A DNA stretch of 32,698 bases from Microbacteriaceae bacterium PS02332 (GCA_029959645.1 JASCOJ010000017.1:1-32698); one strand, 5' to 3'; numbered from the stretch's first letter, positions 7,534-15,631 are shown. Translations and numbers: made by a program. The notes: a model not told the origin generated them from the sequence alone.

Positions 7534-8895
7534 CACGGTTCCCCCGAGGCGACCCGGCAGCCCGGTCCGTGGCTCGCGCCGGTGGCGGCCGGCCCCCTGC
7601 GCGGCGACGTCGCCCTGCCCGGCTCGAAGTCGCTGACGAACCGCGAACTCGTGCTCGCAGCGCTCGCGGACGGCCCCTCGACCATCCACCTCCCCCTGCA
7701 CTCCCGCGACTCCGCGCTCATGGTCACGGCCCTCCGACAGCTCGGGGTGCGCATCGACGAACTCGAGCCCGAGGCCGGCACGGCCCCGAACCCGTACGGG
7801 CCGGACCTCCGGGTGACGCCCGCGCCGATGACCGGCGACGTCCGCATCGACTGCGGTCTCGCCGGCACCGTGATGCGGTTCCTCCCGCCGCTCGCCGCCC
7901 TCGCCGTCGGCGCGGTCACCGTGGACGGCGACCCGTCCGCGCGGCGCCGACCGATGGACGTCGTGATCCGCGCCCTCGCCGACCTCGGCGTCGCGGTCAC
8001 CGACGACGGCGACGGTTCGATGCCCTTCACCTTCACCGGGACCGGGTCGGTGCGCGGCGGCACGCTCGACGTCGACGCGTCCGCCTCGTCGCAGTTCGTC
8101 TCCGGCCTGCTCCTGTCCGCACCCCGCTTCGACGAGGGACTGCACCTCCGACACACGGGCGAGCGCCTGCCGAGCCTGCCGCACATCGCGATGACCGTGG
8201 ACGTCCTCCGGGCCCGCGGCGTCCGCGTCGACGAGCCCGCGGTCGGTGAGTGGGTCGTGCACCCGGGGCCGATCGGGGCCCGCGACGTGACGATCGAACC
8301 GGACCTGTCGAACGCCGCGCCGTTCGCGGTCGCCGCCCTGGTCGCCGGCGGGACGGTGCGGATCCGCACGTGGCCGACGGTGACGACGCAGGTCGGTGCC
8401 GACCTCGAGACGCTCCTGCCGCTCTGGGGAGCGACCGTGACGCGTGACGGCGAGGACCTCGTGGTCGACGGCGGCGTCGGGGTCCGGGGCGGGGCCTCCC
8501 TGCCGGGACTCGACCTCGACCTGACCCGCGGCGGGGAGCTGGCACCGCCGCTCGTCGCGCTGGCGGCACTCGCCGACGGCCCGACGCGCGTCACGGGCAT
8601 CGGCCACCTCCGTGGGCACGAGACCGACCGGCTCGCGGCACTCGCCGCGGATGTGTCCGGCCTGGGAGGCTCGGTGACCGAGGAGCAGGACGGCCTGCGG
8701 ATCGAGCCGGCTCCGCTCCACGGCGGCCCGTGGGCCGCGTACGAGGACCACCGGATGGCGACGGCGGGTGCGGTCCTCGGACTCGTCACCGACGGCGTGT
8801 CCGTCGACGACATCGGGTCGACCGCGAAGACCCTGCCGCAGTTCCCCGAGCTGTGGCGGGACCTCGTGGCGACCGGGGACGAGGAACGAGCATGA
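7513..8895 (+). CDS. aroA: 3-phosphoshikimate 1-carboxyvinyltransferase (EPSP synthase)
   Basis: A 460-residue EPSP synthase, the sixth step of the shikimate pathway (shikimate-3-phosphate + PEP to EPSP). Visible signatures are LPGSKSLTNRELVLAALADG (substrate-binding Lys and Ser, about residues 35-54), DCGLAGTVMRFLPPLAAL (PEP loop, corresponding to the LGNAGTAMR motif), DVDASASSQFVSGLLLSAPR, and the C-terminal YEDHRMATAGAVLGL with a catalytic Glu/His region. The ATG at 7513 immediately follows the divergent sigR control region and has a leaderless-type -10. The stop overlaps the rsgA start (ATGA at 8892-8895), so the two are translationally coupled. The sigR-rsrA/aroA-rsgA neighbourhood is conserved in actinobacteria such as Mycobacterium. 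Confidence 0.95.
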   Translation: MAETTHSHGSPEATRQPGPWLAPVAAGPLRGDVALPGSKSLTNRELVLAALADGPSTIHLPLHSRDSALMVTALRQLGVRIDELEPEAGTAPNPYGPDLRVTPAPMTGDVRIDCGLAGTVMRFLPPLAALAVGAVTVDGDPSARRRPMDVVIRALADLGVAVTDDGDGSMPFTFTGTGSVRGGTLDVDASASSQFVSGLLLSAPRFDEGLHLRHTGERLPSLPHIAMTVDVLRARGVRVDEPAVGEWVVHPGPIGARDVTIEPDLSNAAPFAVAALVAGGTVRIRTWPTVTTQVGADLETLLPLWGATVTRDGEDLVVDGGVGVRGGASLPGLDLDLTRGGELAPPLVALAALADGPTRVTGIGHLRGHETDRLAALAADVSGLGGSVTEEQDGLRIEPAPLHGGPWAAYEDHRMATAGAVLGLVTDGVSVDDIGSTAKTLPQFPELWRDLVATGDEERA

Positions 8896-9947
8896 GCTGG
8901 TGGGACGACACCGACGGGAACGGCGACGAGGACGAGCCGTACGGCCAGTACGACGAGTCGAGCGTCCGGGTCCGTCCGAACCCGAAGGGCAACCGGCCGC
9001 GCACGAAGACCCGCCCCTCGTACGACGACGCGCCGACCGGCTGGGTGACGAACGTCGACCGGGGCCGGTTCGGTGTGCTCGTCACCGGCGGGGACGGCGA
9101 GCACGTCGTCACCGCGACGAAGGCCCGTGAGCTCGGCCGGAAGTCCGTCGTGACGGGCGACCACGTCTCGCTCGCCGGGGACGTCTCCGGCGACGAGGGA
9201 TCGCTCGCGCGGATCGTCCGGGTCGCCGAGCGCACCTCGCTGCTGCGCCGCAGCGCGGACGACTCCGACGAGGTCGAACGCGTCATCGTCGCGAACGCGG
9301 ACCAGATGCTCATCGTCGTCGCGGCGGCGGACCCCGAGCCCCGCACCCGACTGATCGACCGGTACCTCGTGGCGGCCTTCGACGCCGGCCTCGACCCGGT
9401 CCTCTGCATCACGAAGACCGACCTCGCCGACCCCGCGCCGTTCCTGGCGCACTTCGCGTGCCTCGACCTGCGGATCGTGACGAGCCGCGCGGACGACGTG
9501 CCGTTCGCGGAGCTGCACGAGCTGCTCGACGGCAAGGTGACGGTGACGGTGGGGCACTCCGGCGTCGGGAAGTCGACGCTCGTGAACGCCCTGACCGGCT
9601 CGACGCGGGCGATCGGTGTCGTGAACGCGGTCACCGGACGCGGTCGGCACACGTCGTCGTCGTCGATCGCGCTCCGGGTGCGGGACGGCGGGTGGATCAT
9701 CGACACCCCCGGGGTCCGGTCGTTCGGGCTCGGCCACGTGCAGCCGGAGAACGTCTTCCGGGCGTTCGCCTCGCACGCGGTGCCCGTGCAGGACTCCCCC
9801 GACGGCATCCCGCTCGACCAGGCGCACGACTGGGAGATCGTCGACCGCGTCCAGAACGGGGAGCTCGGGCCCACCGGGGTCGAGCGGCTCGACTCGTTCC
9901 GCGCACTCCTCGCGGGCATGAGCGGCGAGGCGGCCGGCACCGCGTAG
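8892..9947 (+). CDS. rsgA: Ribosome small subunit-dependent GTPase A
   Basis: A 351-residue circularly permuted GTPase acting in late 30S subunit maturation. After an acidic/charged N-terminus comes an OB-fold (about residues 45-115, WVTNVDRGRFGVLV...GDHVSLAGD). G4 is CITKTDLADP and G1 (P-loop) is GHSGVGKSTLVNAL at about residue 220. G2 lies in the GRGRHTSSSS region and G3 is IIDTPGVRSFGL. The usual C-terminal zinc motif (C-x(4-5)-C-x-H-x5-C) is not present: the corresponding region reads ENVFRAFASHAVPVQDSPDGIPLDQAH, without cysteines. The start is the ATG overlapping the aroA stop. A co-expressed pair with aroA is implied. Confidence 0.92.
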   Translation: MSWWDDTDGNGDEDEPYGQYDESSVRVRPNPKGNRPRTKTRPSYDDAPTGWVTNVDRGRFGVLVTGGDGEHVVTATKARELGRKSVVTGDHVSLAGDVSGDEGSLARIVRVAERTSLLRRSADDSDEVERVIVANADQMLIVVAAADPEPRTRLIDRYLVAAFDAGLDPVLCITKTDLADPAPFLAHFACLDLRIVTSRADDVPFAELHELLDGKVTVTVGHSGVGKSTLVNALTGSTRAIGVVNAVTGRGRHTSSSSIALRVRDGGWIIDTPGVRSFGLGHVQPENVFRAFASHAVPVQDSPDGIPLDQAHDWEIVDRVQNGELGPTGVERLDSFRALLAGMSGEAAGTA

Positions 9948-9985
9948 ACCCGTGCCGTCCGGTCGACACCCGGGTCGAGCGGGCG

Positions 9986-9991
9986 TAGGGT
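9986..9991 (+). promoter_or_regulatory. -10 element of the membrane protein gene (leaderless)
   Basis: TAGGGT ends 8 bp before the GTG at 10000, which supports that start and an independent promoter after rsgA. Confidence 0.5.
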
Positions 9992-9999
9992 TGCCCCTC

Positions 10000-11109
10000 G
10001 TGTCTGAAGTTGCAAAGTACAACTACGCGACGGGTGCCGCCCACCACGCCGCACCGCGTTCCTCCCGCCGCAGCCCGGTCCTCCGTCCCGACGGGCTGGG
10101 CCACCTGCTCCGCTCGTTCGGCTCGCACGTGCTCGTGCCGCTCTTCCTCGCGGTCGGCATGACCCTCGCGTACCTCGGCGCCTTCCACGCCCCCACCCCA
10201 CACGAGCTGCCCGTCGGCGTCGTCGGCACCACCCCCGCGACGCAGGTGTTCGCGCAGACCGTCACAGACCGTTCCGACGGCGCCCTCGTCACGCACGTCG
10301 TCGACAGCGCCGCACACGCCGAGCAGCAGGTCCGTGACCGCGACCTCGCCGCGGTCTACGCGCCGACGGCCAGCGACGCGACGCTCTACGTCTCGACCGC
10401 GGCGAGCGAGACGACCGCGACCGCGGCGGAGAAGGTCTTCCTGCCGATCGCCTACGGGCAGCACCTGCCGTTCCGCGTCGTGGACGTCGTGCCGACGAGC
10501 GCCGAGGACACCACCGGTCAGGGCCTGTTCTTCCTGCTCGTCGGCCTCAGCGTCGGCGGGTACGCCTCGGCGATCGCCGTCGCGGCGTTCGCCACGCGCC
10601 TCCGCCCGCTGTGGACGGCGGTCGTCGGGCTCGCCACCGCCGCGGTCGTCGCCGGCATCGGCGTCGTCGTCGCCGGCCCGGTCTACGGCGTGCTCACCGC
10701 GCACCAGTGGCAGGTCTTCCTCTTCGCCTGGCTGTACGACGCGGTCATCATCGCCCTCGGCATCGGGCTGCACCCGCTGCTCGGCCGGTGGACCACACCG
10801 GTGTTGACGATGCTCTTCGTGATGCTCAACTTCACCTCCTCGGGCGGGATCTTCCAGCCGGCGTTCCAGCCCGGGTTCTTCGCCGGACTGCACACGTTCT
10901 GGAGCGGCGCGGCCTGGCTCCAGGCGGCGCAGGACCTCGAGTACTTCCCCGGTGCCTCGCTCGGCCGCAGCGGGCTCGTCCTCGCGCTCTGGCTCGTCGC
11001 CGCCGTCGGGCTGTGCGTCCTCGTGCACGGACTCGTCGCGCACCGCACCCGCATCGCCCGCGAGCGCGCGGTCACCCGCCTCGAGGAGGAGGAGGTCGTG
11101 GCGGCCTGA
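10000..11109 (+). CDS. ABC-2/YhgE-like integral membrane protein
   Basis: A 369-residue membrane protein. The predicted order is a short cytoplasmic N-terminus, TM1 at about 38-60 (HVLVPLFLAVGMTLAYLGAF), an extracytoplasmic domain of about 95 residues (with GVVGTTPATQVFAQTV and DLAAVYAPTASDATLYVSTA), then about five more TM segments. These include GLFFLLVGLSVGGYASAIAVAAF, TAVVGLATAAVVAGIGVVVAG, FLFAWLYDAVIIALGIGL, LTMLFVMLNFTSSGGIFQPAF and a C-terminal LALWLVAAVGLCVLVHGL. One N-terminal TM, an external domain and a C-terminal TM bundle resemble YhgE/Pip and ABC-2 permease-like proteins, but no ATPase is adjacent. The GTG at 10000 was chosen over the upstream GTG at 9952 because of the TAGGGT -10. 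Substrate unknown. hisN begins 20 bp after the stop. Confidence 0.7.
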   Translation: MSEVAKYNYATGAAHHAAPRSSRRSPVLRPDGLGHLLRSFGSHVLVPLFLAVGMTLAYLGAFHAPTPHELPVGVVGTTPATQVFAQTVTDRSDGALVTHVVDSAAHAEQQVRDRDLAAVYAPTASDATLYVSTAASETTATAAEKVFLPIAYGQHLPFRVVDVVPTSAEDTTGQGLFFLLVGLSVGGYASAIAVAAFATRLRPLWTAVVGLATAAVVAGIGVVVAGPVYGVLTAHQWQVFLFAWLYDAVIIALGIGLHPLLGRWTTPVLTMLFVMLNFTSSGGIFQPAFQPGFFAGLHTFWSGAAWLQAAQDLEYFPGASLGRSGLVLALWLVAAVGLCVLVHGLVAHRTRIARERAVTRLEEEEVVAA

Positions 11110-11116
11110 CCGCCGC

Positions 11117-11122
11117 TACGCT
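11117..11122 (+). promoter_or_regulatory. -10 element of hisN (leaderless)
   Basis: TACGCT, 7 bp before the GTG at 11130. Confidence 0.5.
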
Positions 11123-11129
11123 GACGGGC

Positions 11130-11915
11130 GTGGACCTCAGCGCCGACCTGGACTTCGCCCGCTCCCTCGCCGACACCGCGGACGCGATCAGCCTCGAGCG
11201 CTACCGGGCCGCGGACCTGCACGTGTCCCGCAAGGCCGACAGCACCGCCGTCACCGACGCCGACCAGGCGGTCGAGCGGGCACTCCGCGAGCGGCTCGCC
11301 ACCGAGCGGCCCGACGACGCCTTCCTCGGCGAGGAGACCACCGCGGACAGCGGCGCCGAGGCCACGAGCGTCGGCCACCGCCAGTGGGTCGTCGACCCGA
11401 TCGACGGCACCGCGAACTACCTGCGCGGCGTGCCGGTCTGGGCGACGCTCATCGCACTCGCGGTGGACGGCCGCCCGGTGCTCGGCGTCGTCAGCGCGCC
11501 GGCGCTCGGCAAGCGCTGGTGGGCCGCGGCCGGGCTGGGCGCACACTCCCTCGACGGCGCACTCCGGGTCTCCGGGGTCGCCGCCCTCGAGGACGCCAGC
11601 ATCAGCTACAACAGCCTCCAGCAGTGGGACGACGACGACCGACTCGAGTCACTCGTGACCCTGTCGCGGTCGGTGTGGCGGACCCGTGCGTACGGCGACA
11701 TGTGGTCGTACATGATGGTCGCCGAGGGCGTCCTCGACGTCGCCGGCGAGCCGGACCTCAAGCCGTGGGACATGGCGGCGCTCGTCCCGATCGTCGAGGA
11801 GGCCGGGGGCCGCTTCACCTCGCTGGACGGGGACCCGGGGCCCTGGCACGGCAGCGCCCTCGCGACGAACGGCCTCGTGCACGACGCGGTGGTCGAGCGA
11901 CTCCGACGCCCCTGA
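11130..11915 (+). CDS. hisN: Inositol monophosphatase-family phosphatase, probable histidinol-phosphatase
   Basis: A 261-residue Mg2+-dependent phosphatase of the IMPase superfamily. Metal-binding motifs are FLGEETT (Glu pair) and WVVDPIDGTANYLRGVPVWAT (the DPIDGT signature, about residues 89-95). The C-terminal motif is DLKPWDMAALVPIVEEAGG (WDxAA). The sequence pattern, including HVSRKADSTAVTDADQAVE at the N-terminus, is that of actinobacterial HisN, which dephosphorylates L-histidinol phosphate in histidine synthesis; a generic inositol-phosphate phosphatase remains possible. The GTG at 11130 has a TACGCT -10 7 bp upstream. The stop codon lies in the first of three 18-bp repeats that run on into the spacer. 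Confidence 0.85.
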   Translation: MDLSADLDFARSLADTADAISLERYRAADLHVSRKADSTAVTDADQAVERALRERLATERPDDAFLGEETTADSGAEATSVGHRQWVVDPIDGTANYLRGVPVWATLIALAVDGRPVLGVVSAPALGKRWWAAAGLGAHSLDGALRVSGVAALEDASISYNSLQQWDDDDRLESLVTLSRSVWRTRAYGDMWSYMMVAEGVLDVAGEPDLKPWDMAALVPIVEEAGGRFTSLDGDPGPWHGSALATNGLVHDAVVERLRRP

Positions 11916-11954
11916 CGGCTCCGACGCCCCTGACGACTCCGACGCCCTCGACGG
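11901..11954. repeat. 18-bp tandem repeat across the hisN stop codon
   Basis: Three units of ctccgacgcccctgacg plus one base, at 11901-11918, 11919-11936 and 11937-11954. The third is slightly diverged. The first contains the hisN TGA (11913-11915). Probably produced by slippage; no function is evident. Confidence 0.7.
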
Positions 11955-12307
11955 CTCCGTCACCCCCGGCCGCCTCCCGGAGGGCAGCCGCACCGGTTGT
12001 ACCCCTGGTCCACCCCGCCCGTCGACGCGCTCGCGGGCGGCAGGACACCGCCCGCCGGCCCGGGAGCGCGACCGATTCCCAGGCTGTACCCCGACCCCCG
12101 CGCGGGGGTCACGATCGGGACGCTCGGTACCCCCCGGACTGGGGGCATGACAGATCGCGCGGATCACTGACGGTCGGCTCAGCCCTGCCGATGCTGGGTT
12201 ATCGTTCACCACAGACGGGTCGTTCTGTCGTCCGGGATCCCTAGTCCCGGAGGACACGGACGGTCGTCGTTTCGTCCGAAAACCCGACCCGAGGGGTGAT
12301 CAAGACG
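11916..12307. other. Long non-coding spacer between hisN and the LuxR-type locus
   Basis: About 390 bp without a convincing gene. It holds the tail of the 18-bp repeats, a perfect 18-bp G+C palindrome at 12093-12110 and a second C-run/G-run hairpin at about 12130-12145. A TATCGT hexamer at 12200-12205 is a candidate -10 for the downstream locus. Its composition drops towards lower G+C after about 12150, as expected for a promoter region. Confidence 0.5.
12093..12110. terminator. Perfect G+C palindrome, possible hisN terminator
   Basis: gacccccg at 12093-12100 followed by cgcgggggtc at 12101-12110 makes an 18-bp perfect palindrome 178 bp past the hisN stop. A second hairpin (C6 at about 12130-12135, G5 at 12141-12145) follows. 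No T tract is present, so termination is inferred from structure only. Confidence 0.45.
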
Positions 12308-12523
12308 ATGTCATCATCGTTCCCGAGCGGAACCGAGCGATCCCACGCTCGTCGTCCGCGAACCGTCCACACGTCATCCGTGTCCGCGACCCGACAGGCC
12401 ACCCACCCGTCGACCGCGAACGCTGCCCGCCGCGGGGCCACCCACCTCGCTGCCGGCTCCTCGACCACCGCCCTCCGCGCGGTCGTCACCCGCTCCCGCG
12501 TGCCCGGCGCCGGAGGCCGGTGA
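12308..12523 (+). CDS. Small basic Ser/Thr/Arg-rich ORF upstream of LuxR-type regulator
   Basis: A 71-residue ORF starting MSSSFPSGTERSHARRPRT. It is basic and low-complexity, with no recognisable domain, signal peptide or membrane segment. gagggg at 12291-12296 is a possible ribosome site 11 bp upstream. Its stop is only 6 bp before the regulator's ATG, so it could be a leader peptide or a small protein coupled to it. In such G+C-rich DNA an open frame of this length occurs easily by chance, and the composition argues for caution. Confidence 0.3.
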   Translation: MSSSFPSGTERSHARRPRTVHTSSVSATRQATHPSTANAARRGATHLAAGSSTTALRAVVTRSRVPGAGGR

Positions 12524-12529
12524 GTCCAG

Positions 12530-15376
12530 ATGGAACTCACCGGTCGACGTACTGAGGTCGACCGGATCACGACCCTCGCTGTCTCCCCCCGGGAGTCGGC
12601 GCTGGTCGTCATCGGCGATCCTGGCTCCGGACGCACGAGCGTCCTCGACGCGGTCACCAGCCGCGTTCCCCTCCCCGTCGTCCGCATCGGCGTGAACGGC
12701 AGCGAGTCCCGCTGGCCGCTCGCCGGCGTGACGACGCTCTTCACCGCGCTCGACGACCCGCGTGCGACGGCACACGTCGTCCGCATCGTCAGCGGCGTCC
12801 GCGGAACCGTCGACGACGCCGCGGCACCCGTCGTGGCGCACGAACTCCTCGAGACCGTCCGCGCCCTGCAGCTCCCACCGACGCTCGTCCTCATCGACGA
12901 CCTCGACCGGATGGACCGCGAGAGCCAGGCGCTCATCGCGTTCCTCGCCGGACGGCTCGTCGGCACCGCCCTGCGGATCGTCGCGACCGTGCAGTGCGTC
13001 CCGACGGACGGCCCGCTCGCCTCGTTGCCGTCCCTGCGGCTCGCGGCGCTCGACCCCGACGACGCACTCGTGCTCGCACGCTCGATGGCACAGGAGGACG
13101 CGAACGACGGGGTGCTGGCCGTCGTCGCCGAGCAGACCGGAGGCAACCCCGGCGCGCTCCGCGAACAGCTCGGCGCGCTCCGGCGCGAACAGTTGCTCGG
13201 CTCCGAGCCGCTTGTGCTGCCGTTGCGCCCGACGCCGACCACCGACCGCGTCGCCGTGCACCTGCTCGGCGCTGCTCGGGGACACGACGCGGACGTCCTC
13301 ACCCGTCTCGCCCTCGCTCCCGTGACCCGGCTCACCGGCACGGAGTGGGACCGCGACGCCGTCGAGGACCTCGTCGACGCCGGCCTCGTCACCGTCCGCG
13401 GCTCCGCCGTGACGGTCCGCAGCCCGCTCGTGCGGTCGCACCTGCACTGGCGGATGACGGCGCGCGACCGGCGCACCGCGCACGCCGAGCTCGCGACGAC
13501 CGCCGACCCGCGGGCCGCCGCGTGGCACCAGAGCCACGCCGACGTCCCGGACGCCGTCCGGCTCCTGGACGCGGCCCGCTCGTACGCAGCCGAGGGCGAC
13601 GCGGCATCGGCCGTGGCGCTCGCCGAGCGCGCACTGCAGGTCGGGTCCTCCGCCGAGGACGAGCACGCGGCCCTCCTCGGTGTCGCCGAGGTCCTGCTCG
13701 CCCACCGGATGCTCGGCCTCGCGGCCCGGTACCTCGCGGCGATCCGGCCGTTCCGCTCCCGCGCCGACGACGTCCGCCGCCTCCGGCTGCACTACTCGGT
13801 GCAGTACCTCCGGGGCGACGCCGTGGACGCGGACGAGCTGCTCGTGCCCGTGGACCGGGCGGACGCCGGCGAGGCGGAGGCGGTGTCGGGCCTCCTGGCC
13901 ATGGTCGCCTCCTTCCAGGCCGAGGCCTGGGAGCTGGACCACGCGCGCGACCTGCTGCGGCGTGCGGAGCCCTTCGCGGAGACGATGTCGGCGCACGCGG
14001 TCGAGATCCTCACCGCGGCACGGCACATGGTCGACGCGGTGGACGGCACCCTGCCGGACGACCGCGACCTGTACGGCGGGCTCGCCGCCGGGCAGCTCGT
14101 CGGCATGTCCGAGCCGGCCCTGCTCCTGCTCGCACACGCCCTGAGCCTCGCCGAGCGGCACCGCAGCGCCCGCCGGGTCTTCGCCCTCGTGCTGGTGCGC
14201 TCCGCACACACCGCGCCCGTCTGGGTCGAGGCCGCCCGCTACCTGTCCGCCGAGAACGAGGTGCGCTCCGGCAACCTGCGGCAGGCGCTCCGCGCCATCG
14301 ACGCGTGGGAGGCCGGTTCGGCCGCCGCCGAGCGGCTCCGGGAACCGTCCCGGGCGATCGCCATCGCCTGGCGCCACTTCCTCGAGGGGCGGCCGTCCGA
14401 GGCCGTGGCCGTCGTCGACCGGTGCCTCGCACACCGCTCCCCGAGCGGCGTCTGGGGCGCCACGGCGAAGCTGCACGCCTTCCGCGGCCGCGTCCTGCTC
14501 CTCGAGGGTCGGGTCGAGGAGGCCGCCACGGCACTCGAGGCCGCCGACGCACTGGCCCGTTCCGTGCAGAACCCGACGGTCCTCCGGCACCTCGGCGACC
14601 TCGTCGAGGCGTACGTCCGCCTCGACCGGGTCGACGACGCCCGGGCCGCGGCCGCCCGCCGGGCGGGCCCCCCCCCGCCGGCCCCCGGCCCCCGGGGCGC
14701 CCGCGGGGGGGCGCCCGCCCGCCGCGCCGGGGCCCCCCACGCCCGGGCCGCGGCCGCCCGACTGGCGGGCGACCACCACACCCGGCCGTCCCGCTGGGGC
14801 GCGATCGTGCTGGCCAGGAGCCTGGCGCTCGTGGCGGACGACACCACCAGGGTCGCCGCTCGTCGACGCGCGCTCGACGTGTTCGAGCCGACCGACTCGC
14901 AGTTCGAGCGGGCGCGCACGCTCGCGGCACTCGCGGTCGTCAGCACCGGACCGGAGCGGGCACGCCTCGGCGCCGGTGCGGCTGCCGCGTACGAGGCCGC
15001 CGGGCTCCGACGGCCGCTCGTGGCACCGCAGGACGTCCCGACCTGGACCACCGCGGCCACCGTGGCCCCGGCACGCGGTCCCGTCCGCCCCGGGAGCGAC
15101 ATCGCCATCGGTGTCGGGTCCCCCGTCCGGCCGGGCACCGCGACGGCCGGACCGCTCGCGGCGACCCCGCTGAGCGTCCCGGAACCGACCGCGGCGCTGA
15201 CCATGCTGACCCCGGAGGAACGGGCCGTCGTACAGAAGGTCACCGAGGGCTACCGGAACCGCGAGATCGCCACGTCGCTCTACATGTCCCAGCGGACCGT
15301 CGAGCTACGGCTCACGCAGATCTACCGGAAGGTCGGCGCGCGCTCGCGGTCGCACCTCGTGGCGCTGCTCGGCTGA
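12530..15376 (+). CDS. Large LuxR-family (LAL-type) transcriptional regulator with AAA-like ATPase domain
   Basis: A 948-residue regulator in the MalT/LAL layout. The N-terminal P-loop is GDPGSGRTS (residues 29-37), with Arg where Walker A normally has Lys. The Walker B-like segment is PTLVLIDDLDRMD (about 120-130). A long alpha-helical TPR-like middle (about 330-800) follows. The C-terminal HTH at about 895-945 reads LTPEERAVVQKVTEGYRNREIATSLYMSQRTVELRLTQIYRKVGARSRSHLVALL, a typical LuxR/NarL domain. The start ATG has ggagg at 12512-12516. Target genes are unknown; the small ORFs on either side are candidates. Codons at about 14638-14738 are pure G+C, giving a Pro/Gly/Arg/Ala segment unlike the rest; this may be an assembly error or duplication, so the length should be treated with care. 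Confidence 0.85.
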   Translation: MELTGRRTEVDRITTLAVSPRESALVVIGDPGSGRTSVLDAVTSRVPLPVVRIGVNGSESRWPLAGVTTLFTALDDPRATAHVVRIVSGVRGTVDDAAAPVVAHELLETVRALQLPPTLVLIDDLDRMDRESQALIAFLAGRLVGTALRIVATVQCVPTDGPLASLPSLRLAALDPDDALVLARSMAQEDANDGVLAVVAEQTGGNPGALREQLGALRREQLLGSEPLVLPLRPTPTTDRVAVHLLGAARGHDADVLTRLALAPVTRLTGTEWDRDAVEDLVDAGLVTVRGSAVTVRSPLVRSHLHWRMTARDRRTAHAELATTADPRAAAWHQSHADVPDAVRLLDAARSYAAEGDAASAVALAERALQVGSSAEDEHAALLGVAEVLLAHRMLGLAARYLAAIRPFRSRADDVRRLRLHYSVQYLRGDAVDADELLVPVDRADAGEAEAVSGLLAMVASFQAEAWELDHARDLLRRAEPFAETMSAHAVEILTAARHMVDAVDGTLPDDRDLYGGLAAGQLVGMSEPALLLLAHALSLAERHRSARRVFALVLVRSAHTAPVWVEAARYLSAENEVRSGNLRQALRAIDAWEAGSAAAERLREPSRAIAIAWRHFLEGRPSEAVAVVDRCLAHRSPSGVWGATAKLHAFRGRVLLLEGRVEEAATALEAADALARSVQNPTVLRHLGDLVEAYVRLDRVDDARAAAARRAGPPPPAPGPRGARGGAPARRAGAPHARAAAARLAGDHHTRPSRWGAIVLARSLALVADDTTRVAARRRALDVFEPTDSQFERARTLAALAVVSTGPERARLGAGAAAAYEAAGLRRPLVAPQDVPTWTTAATVAPARGPVRPGSDIAIGVGSPVRPGTATAGPLAATPLSVPEPTAALTMLTPEERAVVQKVTEGYRNREIATSLYMSQRTVELRLTQIYRKVGARSRSHLVALLG
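14637..14760. repeat. 102-bp in-frame direct repeat boundary enclosing pure G+C DNA
   Basis: The 22-bp sequence at 14637-14658 recurs exactly at 14739-14760, an offset of 102 bp (34 codons). From 14638 to 14738 there is not one A or T, with runs of nine C and seven G. Flanking coding DNA is ordinary. Joining the repeats would give DDARAAAARLAGDHH, a natural continuation of the helical domain. Confidence 0.8.
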
Positions 15377-15387
15377 CGCCGCCGCGG

Positions 15388-15437
15388 CGACGGACGGGAG
15401 GCCCACCCCGCGTCCGACAGGGACACCCCGTCCGTCG
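15388..15437. terminator. Possible terminator after the LuxR-type gene
   Basis: Arms cgacggacggg (15388-15398) and cccgtccgtcg (15427-15437) are perfectly complementary over 11 bp around a 28-nt loop, 12 bp after the stop. The left arm is part of a 16-bp sequence also present at 32662-32677 after glgB. Confidence 0.5.
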
Positions 15438-15546
15438 TCGCCACGTCCGCACCCCGCGGGACCGGCCGTCCGCCGTCCCGCTCCCCGACGTCCGTCCCCG
15501 CCGACGCTCGTCGCCCCCGTCTCGTACTCCACCCGGAGGGATCCCC

Positions 15547-15627
15547 ATGACCACCAACCCCGCACCGTCCCGCTCCACGGCCCCGTCCGTTCCTCCCGTC
15601 CGCCGTCCGACGCCGACGGCGCGCTGA
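15547..15627 (+). CDS. Tiny Pro/Ser/Thr-rich ORF
   Basis: A 26-residue ORF (MTTNPAPSRSTAPSVPPVRR...) preceded by a good ggaggg ribosome site at 15535-15540, 6 bp from the ATG. It ends 4 bp before the next small ORF's ATG, so the two could be co-translated. No domain can be recognised, and reality depends on expression data. The preceding 15377-15546 stretch shows only the hairpin noted separately. Confidence 0.35.
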   Translation: MTTNPAPSRSTAPSVPPVRRPTPTAR

Positions 15628-15631
15628 CCGC

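Noticed and set aside
7494-10022. 842-codon minus-strand frame opposite aroA and rsgA
   Set aside because: Shadow of two well-recognised plus-strand genes.
11649-12257. 202-codon minus-strand open frame over the hisN end and spacer
   Set aside because: It overlaps hisN antisense, has no ribosome site or promoter, and its composition is typical of a G+C-rich shadow frame.
12241-13476. 411-codon minus-strand frame opposite the LuxR-type gene
   Set aside because: Ser/Arg/Thr-rich shadow translation with no domain; the plus-strand P-loop and HTH gene explains the region.
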